The notes under the pieces: model-generated
What the model was told of the DNA's origin: nothing
The model's input: only the letters and a program-made list of their open reading frames with translations
The model's database searches: none
Assembly (NCBI GenBank): GCA_016714605.1
Contig: JADKDL010000001.1
Coordinates: 573,177-637,176 of the forward strand
Reading direction: 5' to 3'
DNA: 64,000 nt
Origin: Bacteroidales bacterium
GTDB taxonomy: Bacteria > Bacteroidota > Bacteroidia > Bacteroidales > UBA1715
Made by a program: the position numbers and the translations under genes
Shown: positions 1-7,335 of the stretch, piece after piece
How positions within the stretch are numbered: the first letter of the stretch is position 1
Layout of the letters: each line of letters begins with the position of its first letter

Positions 1-1190
1 TACTCACCCATCTTCTGTTTGTAGGTGTACTCGATATTGAGGTTTGCAATGTAATAGGGAAGAATAGCAATTTCGTTTGCATGTATCTCGTGCTGGTATT
101 TATATGGAAGGTTGGCTTTTGGCAAATAGTCAATGATATCAGTAATAAAAGTACCTGTTCCTGTGGCAGGGTCGAGTATTTCTACACCTTTATCTTCTAA
201 GCCTTTCCCAAAATGATGGTTAAGAAGATAATCAGTACTCTCTATCATGAACTTTACAATCTCGTTGGGTGTATAGACCACGCCAAGGCGGTCTGCTGCC
301 TTTGGATTGTAGCCCTTGTAAAATATCTCGTACACCATTTTAAGAAACTTCTGTTTCTCATGGTGGTCTGCAATCTGTGCAGCTGCTGCATTTATTGCCT
401 GATAATAGTGTTGAATAGCACTTAAAGCAACACGTTTTATATTACCCTTGAAAAACGTAAGGATAACTTGTTCAAGTTCTTTTGCAATATTGTTTTCGCG
501 GTGAAACTGTGTCTCATCAAATATAGTGTTGAAAATATCTTCGGTGAGAATGTGTTGAATCATCATTTCACGAATATCTTCGAGGGTAATTTCGAGATTA
601 ATACTTTCTTTGCATAGTTCCCAAAATGTAGTTTCGGCTTCTTTGAACTTAATATTTGTTTTTTCTTCTGCTAAGATAATACCTCGCAAAGTGTCGGTTA
701 CTTTTGGTATGTCTTGTTTGAAAAGTTCAATCGCCTTGTGGAAGTTCTCAACTTCGGGGCGTTGGTATTTAATGAATTCTTTAATTATGCGATCTAGGGC
801 TTCGGCATCGTTCGTTTTTACACGCATTATCTCGTTTCCACCTTGGAAAAGAACAGCGGTGTTGCTGTCTTCAAACAATATGTTTTCTTTTGGATAACCT
901 TTTGCAAATTTCTTTTCAATCTCTTCGTCTATGTCGTCGGCTTCGTCTTTGCTTTCCCAGTAACCCCAATCTTGACGGAGACTGTCTTTTAGTGTTCCGT
1001 CTGGAATTACTGTTTTTCCTTTTGATCCTTTAATAGAAATCTCGGGAACGAGTATTAAACCCTTTTGTTTGGCGTATTCATTCAGTAGGTTGTAGAATGC
1101 GTTGCGAATTGCCGTTTCTTTTTTTGTACCTCCAAAGTGTATTATCTTTTCAACTTCCGATTGGTATTGTTTTACTGAATGTATGCTCAT
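1..1190 (-). CDS. Type ISP/IIL-like restriction-modification enzyme, N-terminal part (runs off window)
   Basis: A 396-codon partial ORF, open at the left edge, begins at ATG 1190-1188. Around residues 50-85 it shows a PD-(D/E)xK-like nuclease pattern: a PDG motif followed by a WESKD segment. A helical linker follows, and near residue 330 there is the SAM-binding motif DPATGTGTF of N6-adenine DNA methyltransferases, preceded by VVYTPNEIV. A nuclease fused to a methyltransferase in one chain is the arrangement of Type IIG/IIL and Type ISP-like enzymes. The catalytic NPPY motif and the target-recognition domain would lie beyond the window. No SF2 helicase is present between the nuclease and the methyltransferase, which argues against the LlaGI-type ISP layout. 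The family call is good; specificity cannot be read. Confidence 0.85.
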   Translation of the reverse strand, partial: MSIHSVKQYQSEVEKIIHFGGTKKETAIRNAFYNLLNEYAKQKGLILVPEISIKGSKGKTVIPDGTLKDSLRQDWGYWESKDEADDIDEEIEKKFAKGYPKENILFEDSNTAVLFQGGNEIMRVKTNDAEALDRIIKEFIKYQRPEVENFHKAIELFKQDIPKVTDTLRGIILAEEKTNIKFKEAETTFWELCKESINLEITLEDIREMMIQHILTEDIFNTIFDETQFHRENNIAKELEQVILTFFKGNIKRVALSAIQHYYQAINAAAAQIADHHEKQKFLKMVYEIFYKGYNPKAADRLGVVYTPNEIVKFMIESTDYLLNHHFGKGLEDKGVEILDPATGTGTFITDIIDYLPKANLPYKYQHEIHANEIAILPYYIANLNIEYTYKQKMGE

Positions 1191-1358
1191 GTATTGTTTT
1201 TTGATATGCAGTTGTAAAAGTAGGAAAAGAAATTTAAATGAGAAGGAAGATATAGAGGTAAGTTGTTTATAATTGATTGTTTGTGGCAGTTTGTAATAAT
1301 CTAGTCTATCAATTAAGAATTTCTTTTTGAAATATGGAAGATATTGTTTATCCAGTAT

Positions 1359-1787
1359 TTAAATTTTTGTAACTCTCTGATAATCTCTAACTGTCAAAGA
1401 AAGCATAATACTAACATATACAATTATTATACCTGTCAAAATCGCAATTACTATTGTTGAAGTCTCTTTAAACTTAAGATTCTCAACAAAGTACTTAATT
1501 ATCATACAAGCAAGATAAACAAAAAGATCTATGAATATTGTTGCAATTAAATGATTATTGAAATTCTTAAATCGGTCTATAAATTTTATCGCATTTGAAT
1601 GCCTCTGATAAATCAGAAGATCATTATTTCCATACTTTATTTTATCGCTATATTCTTTAAGTTGTTCTCTTTTGCTTAGTATAAAAGAATACAGAACTGT
1701 AAAAAGAGTTACAGAGAAACCAAAAACGACAAGAACAAAATTCCCAATATCCCCCAAAAGACTATTATAAAGTTCTATCCTTTCCAT
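1359..1787 (-). CDS. Small membrane protein, unrecognised (142 aa)
   Basis: Three or four hydrophobic segments are visible: about residues 15-37, 80-100 and 108-132. They are joined by a charged middle region (KREQLKEYSDKIK, then RFKNFNNH). It starts one base after the stop of the upstream soluble protein, so the two are probably translationally coupled. I do not recognise the family. A multi-helix membrane protein encoded directly with a cytosolic partner next to a restriction-modification gene is a layout often seen in abortive-infection modules, but that is context only. Confidence 0.7.
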   Translation of the reverse strand: MERIELYNSLLGDIGNFVLVVFGFSVTLFTVLYSFILSKREQLKEYSDKIKYGNNDLLIYQRHSNAIKFIDRFKNFNNHLIATIFIDLFVYLACMIIKYFVENLKFKETSTIVIAILTGIIIVYVSIMLSLTVRDYQRVTKI

Positions 1788-1788
1788 T

Positions 1789-2745
1789 TTAACTTAAATA
1801 ATTTTGAAGAACGGGAGTAAGTTTCTCAATAATAAAACTAGGTTCATATATTCGTTCGTTCAATTCTGTTTCTGAAATCCCGATTGATTCATTATAAATT
1901 TCTTCAACCGCTTCATTGATTTTGTCGGCAGCTTCAATTCTTTGATCTCTTGTAATTCTATATTCTTTTTTACCAACTAAAATCTTTATGATTCTTTTTT
2001 GATAATCTTTCTCATAAGAAAAGTCATTAATCACTTCTTCGGTTTTCTTATAAGGCATATTTTTGAATTTATCTTCCTTCTGTTTCCTAAAACTACTACC
2101 AACAAGATAACTACGATATTTTGCATCTACCTCATTGTCGTCATTTGTTAATGAAGTAAAATTTAATGATAATTCTGGAACATTCTTAATTCGTTTCAAT
2201 TCTTCAAGAATCTCAGGCAGTTTTATGTTTGAAGTTGAGATGTTCAAAATTTTATTTAGCACCAACTTAGCTGTTCCAATTATTTCTTGAGTGTCTTTGT
2301 GTGGATCTTCATATACTAAAATAATCCACTGATGTTTGTAATCATTAGCATTAACACCAAATATATTTGGAACAAGTAGCAAATAATAGTTATCACTGCC
2401 AAGTTTGTATTCTTGCTTTAATTTAATTTTTTGATCAGTTTCAAGATAGCCATCAAGAAGATTTGTATTATAAGCAGAAATTTTCAATAAAGCACAAGGT
2501 CTTTCGCCAATTTTGCAATCAATACACTCTACATTATCGATTTCTTTTTTCTGAACCTTATTCCGTCTATTTTTTGAAACTTTGCTCTCTTGTAATTGAT
2601 ATTCAGTAATCTTTTTTTTAGCATATCTTATCATGTCGTTGAAGGTTACACCTCCAAACAAATCATTTCCTTTGAGAATCAATTCCGAACTATAAACCGG
2701 AACTTTGATAATAAAAGATTTTTCTTTAATGTCAGATATACTCAT
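1789..2745 (-). CDS. Unrecognised soluble protein paired with a membrane protein (318 aa)
   Basis: The chosen start is ATG 2745 (MSISDIKEK); a TTG nine codons upstream also keeps the frame open. The protein is hydrophilic, with no signal peptide. Near residues 80-95 it has the cysteine group CIDCKIGERPC, which could be a metal site. The C-terminal third is rich in charged helices. The stop codon is followed by a single base and then the start of the membrane protein gene at 1787, suggesting a two-gene operon. No family was recognised by reading. It may be the sensor or regulator of a small defence or stress module; this is inference from neighbours. Confidence 0.65.
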   Translation of the reverse strand: MSISDIKEKSFIIKVPVYSSELILKGNDLFGGVTFNDMIRYAKKKITEYQLQESKVSKNRRNKVQKKEIDNVECIDCKIGERPCALLKISAYNTNLLDGYLETDQKIKLKQEYKLGSDNYYLLLVPNIFGVNANDYKHQWIILVYEDPHKDTQEIIGTAKLVLNKILNISTSNIKLPEILEELKRIKNVPELSLNFTSLTNDDNEVDAKYRSYLVGSSFRKQKEDKFKNMPYKKTEEVINDFSYEKDYQKRIIKILVGKKEYRITRDQRIEAADKINEAVEEIYNESIGISETELNERIYEPSFIIEKLTPVLQNYLS

Positions 2746-2985
2746 AGTTAGTATTTGTAAAATAGGCAGCAACGAGTCGATAAATCCCCTTCAAACAAAT
2801 GTCTTATAAATCAGAACAATAAATATCTGCAATAATTTATTAAATAAACAAATTTGAATTGATTTTCTTCCCCACTAGCAATTCCCTAAACTAAAAATAA
2901 ACAAAATAATTCAAAATGAAGAATTTACAAGAAATAAAGTTATAAACAGAGAGTTGTTTAAAACTGAGGGTTTAGGGAAAAGAAT

Positions 2986-3021
2986 AAAAAAAGAGGCTGT
3001 CTTTACTTTTTAAACAGCCTC
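2986..3021 (-). terminator. Rho-independent terminator (minus strand)
   Basis: An 8-bp perfect inverted repeat (GAGGCTGT at 2993-3000 with ACAGCCTC at 3014-3021) is followed on the minus strand by a run of seven T (2992-2986). It lies just past the stop of the membrane protein gene at 3053. Confidence 0.85.
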
Positions 3022-3052
3022 CTACAACGAATCTAAATTTTTAAATTCTTTA

Positions 3053-3733
3053 TTACTTAACCTGCGCAGAGAGTACAAAATACTCAAACTGTGTTGGTTT
3101 AAGAAACTCGAATGGAAAGGTAAATACTTTACTCTGACCCGATTTTTGACTTGTTACAATTTCAGAATTATCTACTTTTTTACCGTCTCTGTCAAATGCG
3201 GTAAGTTTCAATGTGCCGTTTATGTCTTTGCCGAAATCCAGATAAAGTCCTAATGTGTATTTTGCAGAATCTACTATCCATTCGGCTCTACCTATGCTTA
3301 TACCTAATGCTTCTATTTCTTTATCGGTGTAAACGGTTTGTTTACCGAGTGTTTCTTCTACTCCGGTCGATATTGCTTTAACGCCACTTCCTAATATTAC
3401 GCCACTTTTTTCTGCCAATTTTGCTATAGCTTTATCATCAAGTGTTGCTTCTAGTCCTTCGGCTGCTCCCGAAACAGTATTACCTATATTTTTGCCCCAA
3501 TTAGAGGCTGATTTTTTGGTCTCTTCTTGAAATTCTTCTGACCCCATATAGTCTATCGACTTTTTTACATAGGTAACTATGGAGAATACAGAAAATAGTG
3601 TTAGAAAAACAAATGCAATAAGCGAACCTATCCAAAGACTTCTTTTTTTCTTAATTAGTCCACCAATTGTTAGTCCTAATGCAATTAATGTAAGCAAAAT
3701 AGCAAACACACACAGTAAAAGATAAAGAGTCAT
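3053..3733 (-). CDS. Hypothetical protein with two N-terminal membrane helices (226 aa)
   Basis: Two hydrophobic segments (about residues 3-28 and 34-56) separated by KKKRS suggest an N-terminal hairpin anchor. A small-residue-rich stretch follows, then a probable beta-rich domain (residues ~145-226: LGLYLDFGKDINGTLKLTAFD and so on) likely exposed outside the cytoplasm. The gene is monocistronic: it has a promoter-like pair upstream at 3768-3799 and a strong terminator downstream. No catalytic motif was seen and the family was not recognised. Confidence 0.7.
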   Translation of the reverse strand: MTLYLLLCVFAILLTLIALGLTIGGLIKKKRSLWIGSLIAFVFLTLFSVFSIVTYVKKSIDYMGSEEFQEETKKSASNWGKNIGNTVSGAAEGLEATLDDKAIAKLAEKSGVILGSGVKAISTGVEETLGKQTVYTDKEIEALGISIGRAEWIVDSAKYTLGLYLDFGKDINGTLKLTAFDRDGKKVDNSEIVTSQKSGQSKVFTFPFEFLKPTQFEYFVLSAQVK

Positions 3734-3767
3734 ATTAATATTTTTTTAATGGTTATATTAGTTATTT

Positions 3768-3799
3768 CAAAAATATAATCTTCTTTTATCATTAACAAA
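3768..3799 (-). promoter_or_regulatory. Bacteroidota-type promoter (TTTG-N20-TAnnTTTG)
   Basis: On the minus strand, TTTG (3799-3796), a 20-base spacer and TATTTTTG (3775-3768) match the Bacteroidota -33/-7 pattern. It sits 35 bases before the start of the membrane protein gene at 3733. Confidence 0.5.
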
Positions 3800-3851
3800 T
3801 ATTACTGCTCTTTTTTGTTTAGGATAGGAGTTCTTTGTGTATGGTAGATTT

Positions 3852-4565
3852 TTATTTCAATGGTTTTATGAAATTTAAGATTTTGTCTTTGTAATTTTTA
3901 CCTATTGGTATTCTTAAATTCTCGGAACTCATCTGTACAACTACACAATTATCTTCAATAACTTTTACTGCATTTATATTTACAATATATGAGCGATGAA
4001 CTCTCCAGAATATTTGCGGAAGCATTCCCTCTACCGATTTAAGTGTTTGATGAACAACATATCGGGCATCAAGTGTTTGGAATGCAACATAGTTTTCTAT
4101 TGACTCAATACAAACTATTTCATCGTATTTGACGCGAACAAAAGTATTGTTTTTCTTAATAAAAAAACCGTCGCCGGTGTTTGTGTCTTTATTTTGAAAT
4201 TCTATAACGGTTTGTGGCTGTTGAATTATTTTTTGTATTGCTTTGAGAAATCTCGGATATTTAATTGGTTTCAGCAGGAAGTCGTTTACCGAAAAGTCAA
4301 AAGCATCTACAGCATATTTATTGTCAGATGAAACGATAATAACCTGAGGCAGTTTGCTTATAGATGCAAGTACATCAAGTCCGCTCATTTCGGGCATTTC
4401 TATGTCCATAATGAGCAAATCTATTTCATTAAAATTTTCGCTTTCGTTTATAGCATCTATAGGGTTATAATAGACTCCCTTTAATTCTAATCCCTTGGTT
4501 TTTTTTACAAATTCTTCCAAGACTTTACAACTCAGCTTTTCATCGTCAATAATTATGCAATTCAT
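3852..4565 (-). CDS. LytTR-family response regulator
   Basis: The protein is a cytoplasmic transcription factor of 237 aa. Receiver domain (residues 1-120): acidic pair D7/D8, phosphoacceptor D54 in LIMDIEMPEMSG, and the conserved lysine in LLKP. C-terminal LytTR DNA-binding domain (about 135-235): CIESIENYV and FWRVHRSYIVN are diagnostic. Such regulators are normally partnered with a 5TM or 7TM LytS-type histidine kinase, but none lies next to it, so it is an orphan within this window. The gene stands alone, with a 320-base divergent gap to the oxidoreductase at 4886. Targets cannot be read. Confidence 0.93.
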   Translation of the reverse strand: MNCIIIDDEKLSCKVLEEFVKKTKGLELKGVYYNPIDAINESENFNEIDLLIMDIEMPEMSGLDVLASISKLPQVIIVSSDNKYAVDAFDFSVNDFLLKPIKYPRFLKAIQKIIQQPQTVIEFQNKDTNTGDGFFIKKNNTFVRVKYDEIVCIESIENYVAFQTLDARYVVHQTLKSVEGMLPQIFWRVHRSYIVNINAVKVIEDNCVVVQMSSENLRIPIGKNYKDKILNFIKPLK

Positions 4566-4885
4566 CTTATTCCTGAAAACAATGGTAGTTCACAAAGTTA
4601 ATAAATCTTTTGTATTTGTATATAATAAGAAACATTTATGTTATATAAATCATTAAATTAAAAATCAGTATTATATCATAATAATTAGCTTGAGCTGCAA
4701 TAAAATCTTTTTGAATGTAATATGTTGGAAAATTGAATTTTATAATTTAAAATATTGTATTTGTGTTTTGTGCTGTTTTGGTATAAAAAATCATTAGTAA
4801 AATTGAGTTATAGTTCTTTCTTTTTCTATGAATTAAATTAGTTATTAATATCTTTGTAAGCATATATTTAATTAATAAAGTAGAG
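4566..4885. other. Divergent intergenic region
   Basis: A 320-base, very A+T-rich spacer between the divergent LytTR regulator and oxidoreductase genes. No ORF or RNA was recognised. The only clear signal is the plus-strand -7 box at 4849-4856. LytTR proteins bind direct repeats near promoters, but no convincing pair was found by eye. Confidence 0.5.
4849..4856 (+). promoter_or_regulatory. -7 box TATCTTTG upstream of oxidoreductase/RiPP run
   Basis: A perfect TAnnTTTG match 29 bases before the ATG at 4886. A convincing -33 TTG is not seen at standard spacing, so confidence is moderate. If real it would drive the oxidoreductase gene and possibly the peptide cluster behind it. Confidence 0.4.
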
Positions 4886-5890
4886 ATGTCTGTAAAATTT
4901 GCTGTTGTTGGTCTTGGACATATTGGGAAAAGACATGTGCAGATGATAAATGAAAATCCTGAAGCCGAGCTTGTTGCTGTTGCAGATGTGAAGACAAAAG
5001 AGCAGCTTAAACTTATAGATTTGCAGGTTCCATTTTACAACACTATTGATGACCTGCTTTCTGCCGGACATGATATAGATGTTGTAAATATATGTTCACC
5101 AAACGGATATCACTTTGAGCAAACAATGAAAGCATTAGAAAAGAAGCTTCATGTGGTTTGCGAAAAGCCTATGGCACTGACCAAATCCGACGCCGAGAAG
5201 ATGATTTTTAAATCGTTAGAAGTTTCCAGAAACTTATTTTGTGTCATGCAAAACCGTTATTCTCCGCCTTCTGTGTGGTTAAAAAAGATAATTTCGGAGA
5301 ACCAATTAGGCAAAATCTTTATGGTTCAAGTAAATTGTTACTGGAATAGAGATGAAAGATATTATACAAAAGATTCTTGGCATGGCAACCAAATGCTTGA
5401 TGGAGGAACGTTATTTACACAATTTTCTCATTTCATAGATATAATGTATTGGCTCTTTGGCGATATCACCAATATAAAAGCAAATTTTAAAGATTACAAT
5501 CATGCAAAGCTTACCGATTTTGAAGATTCAGGTTTTGTACATTTCGATTTTCATAGTGGTGCAATGGGTTCTATAAATTATTCTACTTCGGTTTATGATA
5601 AGAATTTGGAAAGTAGTATGATTATAATTGGCGAATATGGCACCGTAAAAGTTGCCGGTCAGTATATGAATGAAGTAGAATATTGCCATATAAAAGATTA
5701 TGAAATGCCTGTTTTACCTCCTTCCAATCCGCCTAACGACTATGGTGCATATAAAGGTTCTGCGGCAAATCATCATTTTATAATTCAAAATGTTGTAGAT
5801 GTAATAAATGGCAAAGAATCAATTACTACAAATGCGTTGGAAGGTTTAAAGGTGGTAGAAATTATTGAAAGAATTTATAATTTGAAATAA
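4886..5890 (+). CDS. Gfo/Idh/MocA-family NAD(P)-dependent oxidoreductase
   Basis: A 334-aa protein with an N-terminal Rossmann fold (GLGHIG at 9-14) and the family-defining EKP motif at 93-95 (VCEKPMALT). A C-terminal substrate domain contains GGTLFTQFSHFIDIMYWLFG, where the family's catalytic histidine lies. It resembles the UDP-sugar 3-dehydrogenase branch (WlbA/WbpB-like), which oxidises UDP-GlcNAcA-type sugars, but the substrate is not certain. The next gene, the Tyr-rich precursor, begins only 49 bases downstream on the same strand. Co-transcription is therefore possible, though the enzyme may equally belong to envelope sugar metabolism and be unrelated to the peptide. Confidence 0.9.
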   Translation: MSVKFAVVGLGHIGKRHVQMINENPEAELVAVADVKTKEQLKLIDLQVPFYNTIDDLLSAGHDIDVVNICSPNGYHFEQTMKALEKKLHVVCEKPMALTKSDAEKMIFKSLEVSRNLFCVMQNRYSPPSVWLKKIISENQLGKIFMVQVNCYWNRDERYYTKDSWHGNQMLDGGTLFTQFSHFIDIMYWLFGDITNIKANFKDYNHAKLTDFEDSGFVHFDFHSGAMGSINYSTSVYDKNLESSMIIIGEYGTVKVAGQYMNEVEYCHIKDYEMPVLPPSNPPNDYGAYKGSAANHHFIIQNVVDVINGKESITTNALEGLKVVEIIERIYNLK

Positions 5891-5939
5891 AAAATATTAT
5901 TTTTATTACTACATTTATCAAACAATAAAATCATTAGAG

Positions 5940-6248
5940 ATGGCAGAAGACAATAATGATGCAATGAAAAATAAAGCTGATGAGGTGAAAATTGCCCGAA
6001 GAGAAGCTTTAAAAAGAATAGCTGGAGCAGTTGCGGCAGTTGGTGCTGTAGGTGCAATGGCAAGTCTTTTCAATTCCTGTGTGCCGCCTACCTATTATGA
6101 CGATTATTATGGCGATTATTATGGCAACTACTATAATAACTACTATAGTGATTATTATAGCAATTATGTAAATTACTATGCCAATTACGCTAACTATGCC
6201 AACTATGCAAATTATGGCAATTATTATTCAGACTATTATTATAATTAG
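5940..6248 (+). CDS. Putative RiPP precursor: Tat-type lipoprotein leader with Tyr-Xaa-Asp/Asn repeat core
   Basis: A 102-aa protein. Residues 1-19 are charged. RREALKR (20-26) followed by a small, hydrophobic Ala/Gly/Val stretch resembles a twin-arginine signal, and LFNSC (43-47) resembles a lipobox with Cys47. After VPPT comes a 51-residue tail (52-102) made almost only of Tyr, Asp/Asn and small residues: 24 Tyr in all and 14 copies of Y-x-[D/N]. The spacing is four residues at first (YYDD, YYGD, YYGN), three in the middle (YAN four times), then four again. Aromatic-x-Asn/Asp triplets are the substrate pattern of radical SAM three-residue-cyclophane (triceptide) enzymes. Three radical SAM-related genes follow directly. 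I infer it is their substrate. The alternative, a low-complexity surface lipoprotein unrelated to the enzymes, is less likely given the operon. Confidence 0.75.
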   Translation: MAEDNNDAMKNKADEVKIARREALKRIAGAVAAVGAVGAMASLFNSCVPPTYYDDYYGDYYGNYYNNYYSDYYSNYVNYYANYANYANYANYGNYYSDYYYN

Positions 6249-6277
6249 TTTAATAAAATATAAGAGATTGAATTTTT

Positions 6278-6311
6278 ATATGCCTTCAAGTTATGAAGGC
6301 ATATTTTGTTT
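6278..6311 (+). terminator. Hairpin attenuator between precursor and modifying enzymes
   Basis: An 11-bp perfect stem (6278-6288 with 6294-6304) and 5-base loop, containing TGCCTTCA/TGAAGGCA, is followed by TTTTGTTTG. It lies 30 bases after the precursor stop and 27 before the first radical SAM gene. As a leaky terminator it would give more precursor than enzyme transcript, a common arrangement in RiPP operons. Confidence 0.7.
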
Positions 6312-6330
6312 GTAAAAAGAAATAAGATTT

Positions 6331-7287
6331 ATGGCAAATGTACTTTTAACACAAAAATGTGTAAGAAATTGTCCGTATTGTTTTGCGAAAGAACACATGG
6401 AAGGCAAGCAATTTGATGATAATTTGAAATGGGATGATCTTATTTATATAGCCGATTTTTTTGCAGTTTCGAAATCAGATTCAATTCATCTTTTGGGAGG
6501 CGAACCTACCTTGCATCCAGATTTTTGCAACATCTGTTTATACCTGCTTGATAGGGGTTTTAGGATTACCGTTTTTACAAGCGGAATAATGTCGCCCAAC
6601 AAACTTAAAGAATTAGAAAGTAAATTGTTGGGGTTTGCTCACGAAAAATTATCTTTTGTTTGTAATGTAAATGATCCATTAGAATCGCCCGAAAGTGAAA
6701 TAATTAGACAGAAAGATTTTTTTTCAATTTTTGCCAAGAATATCAATCCCGGCTTTAATATATATAAACCTAATTTCAGCTTAAACTTTATTTTTGAGTA
6801 TTTCAAACAATTTCCGCTTTTGCATAAGCATATTAGAATAGGACTTACTCACCCAATTGTTGGAGAAAAAAATGTAGCTCTCTCTAAAGCCGATATGCCA
6901 AATATGGCTAAACAATTTATGAGTTTTGTTCCTTATATGCTAGATAATAGCATTACTGCTGGGTTTGATTGTGGTATGCCAATGTGCCTCTTTGATGATG
7001 CTGAACTGGGAAAACTCTACAAAATGAATAAGGGTAGAATTAAATTTTCTTGCGGTTCAGCTATTGATATTGGACCAGATTTATCGGTTTGGTCTTGTTT
7101 TCCGCTTGCTAATCACGAAAAAAAATCGTTGTATGATTTTAATTCTTTACATGATATAACGCAGTATTTTTCTAGCAAACACAATCCAATTAGGAATCAG
7201 AAATATGGTATTTTCCAAGAGTGTGCCAGTTGTAATTATAGAAACAAAGAGCTTTGTGCCGGAGGTTGTCTTGCTCATCTTCTCTAG
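6331..7287 (+). CDS. Radical SAM protein with C-terminal SPASM/twitch-like cysteines
   Basis: A 318-aa protein. The [4Fe-4S]-SAM motif is C10-x3-C14-x2-C17 (CVRNCPYC), and GGEP at 56-59 is the SAM-binding motif. The C-terminus carries cysteines that could hold an auxiliary cluster: one each in KFSCGS and VWSCF, then C298-x2-C301-x7-C309-x3-C313, ending five residues before the stop. This is the architecture of peptide-modifying radical SAM enzymes, which generate a 5'-deoxyadenosyl radical to abstract hydrogen from the precursor. No separate peptide-recognition (RRE) domain is obvious. Placed 82 bases after the precursor and 48 before the pseudo-enzyme, it is probably one of two catalytic maturases of the Tyr-x-Asn peptide. 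Confidence 0.88.
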   Translation: MANVLLTQKCVRNCPYCFAKEHMEGKQFDDNLKWDDLIYIADFFAVSKSDSIHLLGGEPTLHPDFCNICLYLLDRGFRITVFTSGIMSPNKLKELESKLLGFAHEKLSFVCNVNDPLESPESEIIRQKDFFSIFAKNINPGFNIYKPNFSLNFIFEYFKQFPLLHKHIRIGLTHPIVGEKNVALSKADMPNMAKQFMSFVPYMLDNSITAGFDCGMPMCLFDDAELGKLYKMNKGRIKFSCGSAIDIGPDLSVWSCFPLANHEKKSLYDFNSLHDITQYFSSKHNPIRNQKYGIFQECASCNYRNKELCAGGCLAHLL

Positions 7288-7335
7288 ACTATGTGAGCGT
7301 TCTTAATATTTTAGAAATAATTTAAAAATAAACAA

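Noticed and set aside
213..897. Plus-strand open frames over the restriction-modification gene
   Set aside because: They are antisense shadows of the long minus-strand RM coding frame, whose protein shows clear conserved motifs.
5940..6248. Tyr-rich ORF as meaningless low-complexity sequence
   Set aside because: It has an ordered signal-like N-terminus and lipobox, a strict Y-x-[D/N] register with varied codons, and an operon position directly before radical SAM genes.
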